Assembly (NCBI GenBank): GCA_013995675.1
Contig: VWRR01000003.1
Span: 496,001-560,000, forward strand
Length of the DNA stretch: 64,000 bases
Reading direction: 5' to 3'
DNA from: Cyanidiococcus yangmingshanensis
Taxonomy: Eukaryota; Rhodophyta; Bangiophyceae; Cyanidiales; Cyanidiaceae
Part shown: piece after piece, positions 38,958 to 49,193 of the stretch
Layout: each line of letters begins with the position of its first letter
Numbering within the stretch: the stretch's first letter is position 1
Position numbers and translations under genes: made by a program
Notes under the pieces: generated by a model
Databases searched by the model: none
Told to the model about the DNA's origin: nothing
Seen by the model: only the letters and a program-made list of their open reading frames with translations

Positions 38958-39685
38958 ATAGGCCAACGTGCGTCTGCTGCGAAAGGAAAGCGTTCGGTTG
39001 ACAGTCGCCCGGACCGAACTCGAGTGGTCCATTCATGACACTGTAGGGCAACAGTCCGATTGACGAATGCTCCACCACAAGGTATAAAGACAGGCATATA
39101 CGTTGCTCAATTGTCGGCGTGGCGGAGTGGCCAGATTCGCCCTCGGACATACGTTATCGGAACGAGCGCGCGCTTCTGTACTAGGATTGTACCCACCGGA
39201 AACTGGGCATTTCCCACCAAGGACATCATTGTATTGGGAGCAGCACGCTCGATCGACGAGTGACGCCCGAGTCAAGGATTTCATCCGGAGTCCTGATCAG
39301 GAACAAACCTGATTACAGGCCATGAATGAGGCTACGCATTGGGACGGACAGACTCGTTCCGCTCGCGAGACGACGAGTCCGTTTTGGTGTCGACGCGGAT
39401 GTCCCAGCCACGCCTGAACTGGATTAGACGTTTCTGGATTAAATGGGATCTTTCGTAACTGTTGGATCCATCCAATCCAAAACTGTATCTTTATGAACAT
39501 CGTTGCCCAAGCTGTCTTTTGGCCTGACGTGGCTTGCGGTGCTGCGAGGCGCCTCCCTTGAACGAAACATCGGATGTCGTCCTGTTTCGACGTTATCGGC
39601 TACGTGCCGCATAACAGCTCACTGGTCAGCGATGGCGTGGCGATCGGAGAGGCAATAACCACTGGTTCCTGTGTCCAAGCAGCTC
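38958..39685. other. Intergenic, with TATA-like box and tRNA-like A-box
   Basis: About 730 bases. TATAAAG at 39083-39089 lies 24 bases upstream of GTCGGCGTGGCGGAGTGG (39113-39130), a perfect type-II tRNA A-box context with a closable D-stem (GCG...CGC). No matching acceptor 3' strand or T-arm was found, so no tRNA is called. Confidence 0.4.
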
Positions 39686-41373
39686 ATGGCTACTACTGGC
39701 TCGCCATCTATCGTCAACGAACGAGCGGTTGCCAGCCGAGGTGCAGTCACAGACCTTGCGTCGTTTCAAGGCGTAGTTGTCGACGTCCTTCGCCAAGGAA
39801 CCGAACAGTACCTTGACAATGTTGTGCGAGAGACGCTCTCGCCTGTGTTAAGGTGTCGCCAAGTTGATGTTGCCCATGCGGCGGTGGAGGAAGCCACGAG
39901 AGCACCTGTTTTAGAGCGAGCCCTGTGCACCGCCTTGGAGCGGGCTCATCAGACAGTGTCTCAGTGGGCGCGTCCAGCACTGCAAGGCACCTTTCAGTCG
40001 GATGGAGTTCAAAGCAGCAGTGACTGGTCTAGTTCGGCGGTGCAGCCCGTCTCTTCGGGAACGGGTCGTCGTCGTGCTGGACCTCGTAACAGTGCCTCGT
40101 GGAAACGCTACTTGTTCCGTTGGCGCTGGTTGCGGCCGACGTCACCACAAAACGCTATCGACAGGTCACCGAGCGGTGTTGGGCGGTGCTCGCCAACGGA
40201 GAAACGGGCGTTATGTGAAGCCTTGTCCGCGCTCGCCTTGCTAGATGTCTGTCTGATGAACACGAACGTTGCAGTGAATCGTTTGCTAGTCGAGCGGAAC
40301 TTGGAGCTCATCACAGGCGCAGCGCTCTTTCCAATCTGCAGTGGTGACCGTGGAGTGCCTTTAGAGGGCTCGGCACCGACTACGCCGATCAGCGCTTCTC
40401 TGGCTCCATTCGAATATCAAGTTTATGTGATACGTGCTCGCCAATACTTGATGCGTTGGGCTCGCGTCATGGAGCCACTCGCTCCAGAATTTCCCGAATT
40501 CCAGCGAGCAGCTGTCACGATAGAGCGCCGGGGTCTAGTCTTGATCCTCCGATACCGACATGGGACGAGGACATCGGCACTGACCCAGAACGCATCCACG
40601 CCATACCAGGGGGCTGTGGCTCGGTCAGCGACGGCACCCACGTCGTCCGTCGGAACAACGCAGGCAGGACAAAGTTACACAACCAACAACTTTTACCGGG
40701 CGACATCATGGGCGCCTCGCCCCTGGTCGTGGTTGCAGCCTACTGGTTGGCTTTACGGGTATCTGCTATCACTATGGGTACAGGCCAACACCATACGTGG
40801 TCGTCACACCGGCTGCGCAACCGAATCACCGCGAACAAATGCTGCAGCGGCTCCGTGCAGAGTTCCGAGAGACCCGCGAAGCCATAGAGCTCCTGTCTGC
40901 GACCGCTGCAAGTTTGCGAGAGGAATCACCAAATGAGTTGCCGGAACTAGAGACCATTGCGAATGCGTCTCATCTCTATGAACGTGTACGCTTGATGCGC
41001 GACGGATTAGCGAGTTTGGTGCCGCGAATCGTGGAACCAACGCTTCGCGAGGAGGCCGCTCGACTACGCTCCGATGCTGAACGCTCGTTGAGCGCGTTTG
41101 ACGTCCTTTGTGAGACGAATGCGGTGCTTGGGGCAGCGCTTCGCCAGGGGAATGCGTCGCCGATCCCAGACAGACAAGGTGACTCGGCGGAAAACATCCC
41201 GCAGCGAGTCACTCCGAATGATTCAGCAGCGTCGACGGTCCGTGAATCAGTCGTCGAGCGAACTCTCTCTGGTGACGGTGCCCGCTCCGTCGGCGCCAAC
41301 GGCAGAGCAATTGATAGAATCCATGTCGAGCGCCGCACCAACGGAGGCGAGTCAGCCGACACCGAGGACGTGA
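39686..41373 (+). CDS. Unrecognised helical protein with coiled coil, frame displaced one or more times
   Basis: ATG at 39686. The first frame runs to 40936 and includes ALCEALSALALLDVCLMNTN and FEYQVYVIRARQYLMRWARV, long helical segments, then a low-complexity part and a Trp-rich hydrophobic stretch (PTGWLYGYLLSLWVQ). From about 40790 the coding-like sequence is one base on (QMLQRLRAEFRETREAIELL, coiled coil) and may shift again near 41250 to end at 41373 (APTAEQLIESMSSAAPTEAS). If it does not shift again, the stop is at 41459. The end at 41373 avoids overlap with the convergent gene. Layout (hydrophobic segment then coiled coil) suggests a membrane-associated protein; I do not recognise the family. 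Confidence 0.5.
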
Positions 41374-41390
41374 AGTTACCGCGGCTCATC

Positions 41391-42009
41391 TTATTGATGA
41401 TGAAGATGAGATCGCTCACGACACCGCGTTACACCCTGTACTTCAACCGCATCGACTGAATCGGCGTTGCGATCACGAATCTCCACGGGACCCCGAATCC
41501 AGCAAGGATGTGTAATCGTCTGAAAAACGGGGCCATTGGGCGCTTCGTAGAGAGACGCGATCGACGAGACCGTGTCCAAATCGTTTTCTGCAACGCTCAT
41601 CTCTGGCAAGTCTCTTCATTAGTGTGAACGATACGGTCACACAAGATAAGACTCTTCGTGTCCAGATCGCTGTACTGATGTTTTGATTCAGTTGAATGTC
41701 TGGCTGGTGACCATCGCCGCGTATTTGCCAGCGTGCATCATACCGTGAAGCGATCGCATGCACCAGCGAGTGTGGCTGATGCGGACGAGAAGGTATCCGG
41801 GTGCCGCCGAGGTCTCTCGCCGGCACTTTAAATGTCGTTCGCGGACTGATCATGGCAGCACGGGGATCGGTTGCCCGAGTTGCTTGAAGAGGGATGGGCG
41901 CGTGGCGAGACCCATTCTCCTCCTCCTCCTCGTCGTCGTGGATTCGCTCGACCATGTCTGTTTTGTTTCTACATCCACATCCATAAAATCGCTGCGCTAA
42001 CGCGAGCAT
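41391..42009 (-). CDS. Unrecognised protein, frame displaced once
   Basis: ATG at 42009. An acidic run (DDEEEEEN) near the start, then SLVHAIASRYDARWQIRGDG and a coding-like stretch to FTLMKRL. The continuation MSVAENDLDTVSSIASLYEA, then GPVFQTITHPCWIRGPVEIR, to the stop at 41391 is in the frame one base on. A TGA in that frame at about 41617-41619 confines the join to about 41600-41616, next to CTTGCC; removing one T there would read straight through. No family recognised. Confidence 0.45.
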
Positions 42010-42242
42010 ACATTTTGGCTCAACAGGGGTTCTTGGTGCATGTTCCGAATCTGTTTATGAGGCGTTGCGGATCGATGTTGCGTTGGCCTGACGAGCCGTG
42101 CGCCGAATAACTGGCTGCGCGTCGTCGTCATCGTCGTCCACTCATCAAAGTCGCCTATGTAGACGAGCATCCTGGCTGGTAACGCTGCTTCACAAATGCC
42201 CTATAGCTTCCGAGTCGTGAAGCTTCGCGTGGACGTCATCTC

Positions 42243-44540
42243 TCACGAGAGACTCTCCCAGAAAGCGCTCGCACCTCTCGTCAGCGCCCTTGCGTACATC
42301 TTCGTGTGCTTCGCGCACAACAGACGGTACTGACGTTGATCAAGACTACAATCGGCTGTGAGCGCACATTCCGGTGCATGATAACTTCGTCGACACGATC
42401 GAATAAAACATCCTGTTGCCGCGCCTGTGTGTCCGCAGTGGGCGCATCGGAGCCGCAGGGCGCGCCGAAACGCTCGACGCACATTCATCATCGTGCCTTC
42501 GCAGGTTTCGAAAACTTCCGGTGCCCATAAAAGGCACTGTCGGTGGATCCATACCGGTTTCGATGGGGTGTCTGGAAACATCTCCCAAAATGGCCCCGTC
42601 AATGGGCCGGTTCGCGACATCGTGACGGTCGAGGCATCTCGCCGACACAGACCACAGTTCGTCTTGTGTTCATCGGGGAGGAGCTGCTCAAGCTTCAGCG
42701 CATCTTCGGAGCGATGCATATCGAGCCAACCGCGATGGAGGCGCTTTTGGTAGACAATGTGTGTGGGTAGGAAGACCACGTTACCGCTCACACCGTCACG
42801 AGTTTTTAACCGGCCGTTGAGGCCCCTGTTGGCGGCCCAGTTTGCGACATACCACTCATTCATCGCTTGTGCGATTTTCTTGTTCGCGTGAACGCCGTTG
42901 CCGAACCGCCTCCAGGCGGCAAAGAACTGTCGATAATCGTTCTCTGTCCATATATAGACCTCCTCAGCTGCTGACGGATATACCAAAGCGCTCGCCACTG
43001 GAGTGTCGCTCGATCGAGATAGCGCGGGCCCACGAGCGCTTGCCTTGGCCCTCGAGGCTGTCTGTGACGAACTTTTGGAGCACTCGTCTGCGTTTTTCTC
43101 CGAGTCAGCGAGCAGACTCGGTTCGTTGTACGATGTATGACGGTTACGGAAACGGCGTTTTTGTCGATTCTCCATAGAATTCATCTCCACAAGGTATCGC
43201 GTACATATTTGCTGCACGTGTTGGCGATAGCGAGCGAAATCGTTTCGCCGTTGAACGATTTTGAAATGACGAGCGGGCGCTGAATGATGGGCAAAGACCA
43301 GTTCCAGTTCGGGGGCCTTTCGACAACGACAGAGACATGTCTCGGCAACTTGCTCAGCAAATCGAATCCAGAGCGGGTCCAGTTGCCATACCCATGGCCC
43401 CAGTGTCGTATCGTGTCGCATCAGGTATGAGGCGAAGGTCGCTGCTGATGGATCGGTTGCCTGCGCTGGAACGAGAACGTTGGCCGACTTGTTTGGTTTC
43501 GCCGTCTGCTCACAGGTCGTCGCAGGGTCATCCCGAGCCAGCCAAGTACGCACAGGAGCTGGAGCACGCTGCCGACCTAGTCCGAGCGAGGCCAGCAGCG
43601 CCCGATGCTCCTTGATACGTTCAAGGCGCACCTGCTCATACACGCTCGTGGTGTCTGAACGCGCTCGCGAGCGACACCGTCCTGAACCAAGCGGCTCGGG
43701 CTGCGCTCCGGACGATCCATTCGCTGCTCGTTTGGCGACACGACGAGGTCCAGCCCCTCGTTCGGGAATGTAGACGTATTTCGCATCGTCGATATGGATG
43801 AGTTCACGGATCAATGCCCATTGCAAGCACTCAGCATCCATGGTCGGCATCCGCCAACGCAAATAATGCAAGAGAGCCGGAGCGAGTTTCAATGGTAGAC
43901 GAGTGGGGATCGTTCGTGCCCCTCGCTGAACTGGGTCTTCTCCTGAAAGCTGACTCAGCGGTCGCTTCGCCGAACCGGATGTCGCTGCAGCACGCGAACG
44001 CTCAGTCCTGTCCCCAGGCTGGATGCTTTCTGATTGACCAGCGCCTATTGAAACCGAGACCCGCTCGTCTGACACCATGGCATGCCCGAGCCACTGCTCG
44101 ACTCGACGAGTGATCCGACAGCCGGCATGACGCAAAGCCTCGAGCATATCGCCGGGGGCACCGACGACGCTGCAGTTCAATTTCGGTTCATGTGGATCCG
44201 AACCTGTGGCCTCCTCTCGCGGTTGCTCCGCCATGATCTGCAACATGATCTCCCGAATGGCACCAAGATCGTCAAGTCTATCATAATCCATAGAAGAATC
44301 TCCGCTAAATGACGCTGTAAAGTGCCACGCAACGCACAATGAACTCATGTAGCTCGCGTTCTGCGCGATGTAGCGCTTCAGCGCTTGTTCGAGGAGAGCC
44401 AGTCGACGAGCCGGAGGTATGCCAGCAAACGTCGAAAAGTTGCACAAAACCCGCAAGATCAAGTCTTCAATCTTATTCACATCATACTTGGTGCCATTGT
44501 CCTGTTGACGGAGGTGCGTCATGACCTGGCGCTTCAGCAT
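42243..44540 (-). CDS. Chromatin protein with SANT-like segment and C-terminal ePHD finger
   Basis: 765 aa from ATG 44540. Near the N-terminus is a well-ordered helical block (KYDVNKIEDLILRVLCNFST); the middle is low-complexity; about residues 575-610 resemble a SANT/Myb repeat (YIWTENDYRQFFAAWRRFGN); the C-terminus (about 640-760) is an extended PHD: CGLCRRD, WIHRQCLLWAPEVFE, NVRRAFRRALRLRCAHCG, GCFIRSCRRSYHAPECA, ending CAKH. This ePHD layout is that of MLL/trithorax, JADE and related histone readers, but no SET, bromo or HAT domain is present. Role in histone or DNA reading is inferred. Confidence 0.8.
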   Translation of the reverse strand: MLKRQVMTHLRQQDNGTKYDVNKIEDLILRVLCNFSTFAGIPPARRLALLEQALKRYIAQNASYMSSLCVAWHFTASFSGDSSMDYDRLDDLGAIREIMLQIMAEQPREEATGSDPHEPKLNCSVVGAPGDMLEALRHAGCRITRRVEQWLGHAMVSDERVSVSIGAGQSESIQPGDRTERSRAAATSGSAKRPLSQLSGEDPVQRGARTIPTRLPLKLAPALLHYLRWRMPTMDAECLQWALIRELIHIDDAKYVYIPERGAGPRRVAKRAANGSSGAQPEPLGSGRCRSRARSDTTSVYEQVRLERIKEHRALLASLGLGRQRAPAPVRTWLARDDPATTCEQTAKPNKSANVLVPAQATDPSAATFASYLMRHDTTLGPWVWQLDPLWIRFAEQVAETCLCRCRKAPELELVFAHHSAPARHFKIVQRRNDFARYRQHVQQICTRYLVEMNSMENRQKRRFRNRHTSYNEPSLLADSEKNADECSKSSSQTASRAKASARGPALSRSSDTPVASALVYPSAAEEVYIWTENDYRQFFAAWRRFGNGVHANKKIAQAMNEWYVANWAANRGLNGRLKTRDGVSGNVVFLPTHIVYQKRLHRGWLDMHRSEDALKLEQLLPDEHKTNCGLCRRDASTVTMSRTGPLTGPFWEMFPDTPSKPVWIHRQCLLWAPEVFETCEGTMMNVRRAFRRALRLRCAHCGHTGAATGCFIRSCRRSYHAPECALTADCSLDQRQYRLLCAKHTKMYARALTRGASAFWESLS

Positions 44541-46386
44541 CGGAAGAAGACGGACGGGCACTGCAACCCTCAACACGCGTTGCCTTCGTGCTCTCCTCCG
44601 ACTCGCTTCGCAGGACGAATCAGGACGTTCCGTTCATGTGCTCGCTTACCGAAGACTTCATGGTCAAGCTCAGAGAGTACTCTGTTGTGTCAAGAAAGCC
44701 TAAATAGGTTGTGTTTGCTCGTCGATCGTGCACTGGCCTGCAGCGATCTCGCTTGCCCCGAGCGCCGCATTCGCTGCCGGCGGGGCGGTACGGCAGCGTC
44801 GAGATCGATCGATCCCGGATCGGCATGGCTGCCGTTTGTGGCGACGAACTGCCGCACGAACTGCTGATCGGTAACGATGACGCCACTGAGCTTGATGTTG
44901 AGCGAACCTTTGGAGGGAAACAAGAGAGTAGTGTTGCGGTATGGTCCATTCGGTGACCAATTTCGAGGGCGCGTTCGAAAATGAGAGGTTCTGAACGCTG
45001 TTTTTGGTTGGTGTCTGTGATGCGATTTTGAGGAGTCACGTATCCGGTGCCAGCCAGACAGGTGCGGCATCGTCTGTCCCAAAGATGTAAGCTTCGTAGT
45101 GCGATCGTATTGGGAAATGCTAGTAAGAAAAAGGTGGCGAGCGTGAGCGAGCACTTGTCTGCAGGCGGCGATGGGGAGTCTGCTGCGTCGCGTACGTCGC
45201 CGTTGTGCACAGCGCGAACGATCGCGTGGAGCGTGCAGTTTGAAAGGTGCCGCAGCACGCATCATGCGCCTCATTTGACAAGTATCGGCCGAAGGTAGAG
45301 CCTCTGAAAAGAGCTGTTTAGAGTGCTCGGAATCGAGAACGGGCCGTAGACCGAAAGAGAGGCAAGAAAAACACCGTGTCGAGCGCGTAGGTACGCCTGG
45401 CCTGTCCTGTTGTGGGCGTCAGGGTACCTGAAGACCGCTCGCATGCGGCACCTGTGCTTGCCGACAAGCGCAGTTCTATGCAGCGTGGGAGCAATCACGC
45501 AGCGATGCCCGTAGGATAGCGCGCACGTAACTTGCACTGCACGACGAGACGCGGGTGGTTGATTGTCCAAGGTCGTGGAGCATGGCATCATCGTGTCGCA
45601 AAGATGACTATTGGACCGCTCGCCTAGCGGAATGCTTTTAGACGGATACGGAGGAGCATAGAACGAAGAGGTTACCGTGGCGCGTATTCGTCAGGGGCGC
45701 TGACGATGCACGCCGAGACGAGCACAACGCATAACTAGGAGGAAAAGCTCGCTGCTAAAGTGCACGACGACATGCCCAATAAGCGTGCCGTTTGCAGAAA
45801 GACCTGATCTGTAAAGCGCAGAAATTTGCTTCTTAGGACACGAAGCGAGAGTGATTCGGGGGGTACCGAGCACCCGCGTCCGGACGGCATCGTCAGATAG
45901 CCTGCAACCAACGAGTGGAAGAGAAAAGACAGCGGACGACGCGGCCATCCGAGGCAAACATGATCCTTCGTTCGTTTGTTCAGACAGAAAACATACCCTT
46001 CAACGTTGGAAGGGTATAGCGTCCACAAACTTGATGGCGAGGGCCCCGGTCACATCTCGCCTCCGGAGCGGAACCTCAACGGTCACGCTTGCCGGCGAAC
46101 GCTCGAACCGCCGCTTGTCAACCTGGTGACATTTTTATGCCTCATTAGTCAGGTCAATCATAGATTTTCTTGAAAAAAAGAGACCCTTTTAGAACAATCT
46201 CCGTACAGAGTTCCTTCTGTTGGATCAGACGTGCTCCTCGCGACCAAGTTTCGCCGGTTGCAGTCCTATTCGGTTGGGACTTTTGTGGCGGGCACTGCGA
46301 CCAAGTCAGCCTCGTTCGACTTGCACGCGCGATACCGGTTTTGTCGTAGCGTTGTTGTCGCGGTGGTCTCTGCGCTGTGTGGGCTC
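44541..46386. other. Longest gene-poor stretch in the window
   Basis: About 1.85 kb. Minus frames at 44620-45258 and 44690-45274 and a plus frame at 44711-44956 overlap one another; coding-like pieces (RSLHLWDRRCRTCLAGTGYV; KGSLNIKLSGVIVTDQQFV) are in different frames and not recognised. A small gene around 44700-45270 is possible. No RNA gene recognised. The NUP50-type frame is open from 46231 but begins to look coding at 46387. Confidence 0.3.
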
Positions 46387-48015
46387 ATGTCGTCAAGGAA
46401 ACGAGCTGCTGAGATACAGATTGATAAAGACACCATTCAGAGGTTTGAGAATGAGTCTGAAGTGGAGACCAGCACGGAGACAGCGGAGACGTCGGCGCCT
46501 GTTTGGCTGGCAACCACGCAGCACTTAAAAGGACGCCGAATCATTCGCGCACGTCGTTCAGGTGATCGTTCGTTCCCCGACGATAATCGGGCAGATTTGT
46601 CTCGTACCGAACCCCATCTGCCGACTGTTACCGAGGAGTGCGATCAGGAGCCTCGTGTGGCGACCGCTGCGTCGCGTGCTGCCAAGTTGAGCCCTGGTTC
46701 GGCCACGAGGGACGCGCGGACGGAGACAACTCACGAAACGAGTCCCCAACGTGCAGAAAAGACAACGAGAGCAGGAGTCGAGATCGAGCACAAAAAGGCA
46801 CGGCACAGCGAAGACAAGACGAACGAACCTGCCGAGACTGCAGCCGTTCACGGGCAAGGAGGCACCCGAACAGGAACATCTGCCGCACCGGTTGATGAAA
46901 GTGGCTTATCCGAAACAAGGCAAGCAGCGTATGAACGTGATGATCCAATCACGAGAACAGCCAACGTCGAACCAGAATGCAGTCGGTCAGCGTTTACCAT
47001 ATTGGCGCGAACATCGCTGGGAACACCGGCATCCGACGAAACCCCACAAACCAAACAAGGAGAACGCGGATCGAATGTGTTGAGCAACGAGTCTCGAGAA
47101 TGTGTTACGACCTCGTTGGCAACTGAGCCAACGGCGTCGATAAACTCTGCTGCCGCACCAAAGGTCACCGATGCCACGGAAGGGAATCGCTCAGCGGCGA
47201 CAAGTTCGAACACGGAACTACCTCACGCCGATAGAACCGCCGATTCCAACAAGGCAGCACCAAAAGGTTTTGCCGGTTTCACGTTTGGCAATATTTCAGC
47301 ACCATCGACAGGAAACGTTTCAGGTTTCGCTAGTTTTCGTTTTGATGCTCAGGCTCCATCCGCTGTACTCGGATCAGAGCTGAGTCTTCGAGGTAGCAAG
47401 TCTCTTTTCGACACGGGACGTGGCCATGGCCCGTCACCCGGATGCGGTGCTGTCTTCGGTCGCGGTGCAGATGCTCCGGAAGCAACGGACGATGAGCACG
47501 ACGACGATAATCATGACAATGTCGTGGGAGCGTCCGAAGCGACTGGATCGACGGCATTACCAATCGCGTCGAGCGCGTTTAATAACGAGTCGGAAGAACA
47601 AGTTCGCCACCAAACGAGGGCGAAGCTATTTGAGTTGGTAGAGAAGCAGTGGCGCGAGCGGGGAAGAGGCACTGTCCGACTCCTGTACCACCCGTCGAGG
47701 CGGAGTGCTCGCATGGTCATGCGCGTTGACGGAACCTTGCGAGTGATCCTAAATGTTCCGCTCACCGCAGAGACTCCGCGACTTGACGAGTCTGGTGATT
47801 CCACGTTACGCTTTGTCGCTGTGCAGAATACAAGTGAGGATGCGGCGTCAATACCGTGCGATGAGCCTTCAGCGGTTCCGAAGTCAACAAGCACAGTCGC
47901 TACGGCGGTTGGAGCATCCAAACCGAGGCGCCCAGGTTTGGTGTCTCCGTTTCGCTCAGCGAGATCAGTGCGACCTCTTTCAAGAGGCATGCGTTGCCCT
48001 GCAATCCAGCTTTAA
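46387..48015 (+). CDS. NUP50: NUP50/Nup2-type nucleoporin with C-terminal Ran-binding domain
   Basis: Mobile nuclear-basket nucleoporin that binds importin-alpha and RanGTP. Seen (542 aa): start MSSRKRAAEIQIDKD and LKGRRIIRARR match the N-terminal importin-alpha-binding and basic motifs of NUP50/Nup2; residues about 60-280 are Thr/Glu-rich and disordered; a few FG-type motifs follow (GFTFGNIS, GFASFRF, AVFGRG); a Ran-binding domain lies at about 395-470 (RAKLFELVEKQWRERGRGTV, RLLYHPSRRSARMVMR). The tail after that is basic. The start at 46387 rather than earlier GTG positions is chosen because KRAAE at the start is conserved. Confidence 0.82.
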   Translation: MSSRKRAAEIQIDKDTIQRFENESEVETSTETAETSAPVWLATTQHLKGRRIIRARRSGDRSFPDDNRADLSRTEPHLPTVTEECDQEPRVATAASRAAKLSPGSATRDARTETTHETSPQRAEKTTRAGVEIEHKKARHSEDKTNEPAETAAVHGQGGTRTGTSAAPVDESGLSETRQAAYERDDPITRTANVEPECSRSAFTILARTSLGTPASDETPQTKQGERGSNVLSNESRECVTTSLATEPTASINSAAAPKVTDATEGNRSAATSSNTELPHADRTADSNKAAPKGFAGFTFGNISAPSTGNVSGFASFRFDAQAPSAVLGSELSLRGSKSLFDTGRGHGPSPGCGAVFGRGADAPEATDDEHDDDNHDNVVGASEATGSTALPIASSAFNNESEEQVRHQTRAKLFELVEKQWRERGRGTVRLLYHPSRRSARMVMRVDGTLRVILNVPLTAETPRLDESGDSTLRFVAVQNTSEDAASIPCDEPSAVPKSTSTVATAVGASKPRRPGLVSPFRSARSVRPLSRGMRCPAIQL

Positions 48016-48432
48016 AGAAGCATCCAATTCGGTTTAACGATTGCTTGCAGTCTATAAGAACGGGCAGATGATGATGCAGGCAAATAGGGCGGGTCGCACG
48101 AGGTCAACGTTTATCGACCTCCGCGCCAGGACGAGTCCTGGTCCCTCGCGTGCAGGCACAGTCCATGAACCCTGTTCCGTTGAACGTCGTTCACGCGTGG
48201 TTTGACAAGCTTGCCACGAGCCGTGTCAAAACATACCAAACGCTGTCATGAAAGGAAATCAATACGGGTCAGCAAAAATGTCTCCGATTCTCGGTGCAGT
48301 ATCACTTTGCGCTCAACGTGCGTTCGTCGATCACCAAACCCTTGGTGGAGCGGTGTACTCCAGCCACTGATGAGAACATACACCGCATATTTGCAAGACA
48401 TCATCTCGCCAATCGCGTTGCAAAAATGCTCC
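48016..48432. other. Convergent gap
   Basis: About 420 bases between the NUP50-type (+) and BSD2-like (-) stops. Nothing recognisable. Confidence 0.4.
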
Positions 48433-48948
48433 TTAACAGGCCAGACAACGACCCCCACAGTCTGGACAGCGAACGCGTTTCTGCCCGAGACAAACAGGAC
48501 AGAAATAGCGATACACCTCGTTCGGTTCCGCCGGTCGCAGTCCAGACCCGTTACACGCAGCACAGACCACGACGCCTTCATTCTGACAAGTCTGACATGT
48601 CTCCGGATCAAGCGAACGCAAGCGCCCCATATCCTTCTCGTACTGCGTGCGATCAGCGTCACTGCTCGTAGCCGAGTCAACTGGCAGCCTCCCTAGGCTC
48701 TCTAGGGACTGTTCGGGCGACTCGGAGAGTAGCAAGGTCTGCCAGAAAGCACTTGCAGTCTTTCGTCTACCGAAACCAGGTACAGAAACAAGTCGCCTTT
48801 GTCTCCTCAGCGTCGTTGATGTGCACGCCCGACCGCAACACAACTGGCGTTGGACGCCGAGTGCGCCTGAGACAAAAGCCATCAACGCTGGCCTGCAGTC
48901 GCGGTGTAAACCTGCAAAAGGACACCTGTTGGTACCGCAGATCTTCAT
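48433..48948 (-). CDS. BSD2-like DnaJ-type zinc-finger protein, probably plastid
   Basis: Small proteins with only the DnaJ cysteine-rich zinc domain act as plastid chaperones (BSD2 for Rubisco large subunit) or thiol-disulfide factors (LQY1). Seen (171 aa from ATG 48948): an N-terminal region with a targeting look, a middle linker, then four CxxCxG-like elements: CQTCQNEG, CAACNGSG, CPVCLGQ and CPDCGGRC, ending in LAC. No J-domain. ATG 48882 (MAFVSGALG) is an equally good start and looks more like a transit peptide. Which plastid partner it serves cannot be told. Confidence 0.75.
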   Translation of the reverse strand: MKICGTNRCPFAGLHRDCRPALMAFVSGALGVQRQLCCGRACTSTTLRRQRRLVSVPGFGRRKTASAFWQTLLLSESPEQSLESLGRLPVDSATSSDADRTQYEKDMGRLRSLDPETCQTCQNEGVVVCAACNGSGLRPAEPNEVYRYFCPVCLGQKRVRCPDCGGRCLAC

Positions 48949-49102
48949 TTGCACAAAACTAGAGCTAAATCACTCGAAATTGGCAATCAAGGTCAGTTAA
49001 ATGAGGCGGAACGTTTGAGCATAGGTTGTTTGCGACGTTCCGTGAGGCGTCGAAGAACGCCCGAGTCGAGACATTTCTACGGAGGTCCAGCGGCATGTCG
49101 AT

Positions 49103-49131
49103 GACGACGACGACGACGACGACGACGACGT
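49103..49131. repeat. GAC trinucleotide microsatellite
   Basis: About nine uninterrupted GAC units about 60 bases upstream of the FolD start codon, in presumed 5' UTR or promoter. Confidence 0.95.
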
Positions 49132-49193
49132 CAAAACTCACCAGATCTGTGGAGGAATTCATACGAAGCGATTGTGTAGCTGTTTGCTAGTTG

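Noticed and set aside
39113-39180. tRNA-like start: TATA box, 7-base arm GTCGGCG, perfect A-box TGGCGGAGTGG and closable D-stem; considered as an intron-bearing or permuted tRNA (cyanidiophytes have permuted tRNAs).
   Set aside because: No CGCCGAC-like acceptor strand or T-arm within about 150 bases upstream or 300 bases downstream, and no nearby T-run terminator. A covariance search allowing permuted halves would decide it.
39990-40215. Two further frame steps inside the unknown gene, since other frames there read KAAVTGLVRRCSPSLRERV and LVPLALVAADVTTKRY.
   Set aside because: The main frame stays open across the whole stretch, and there is no homologue to show which frame is right.
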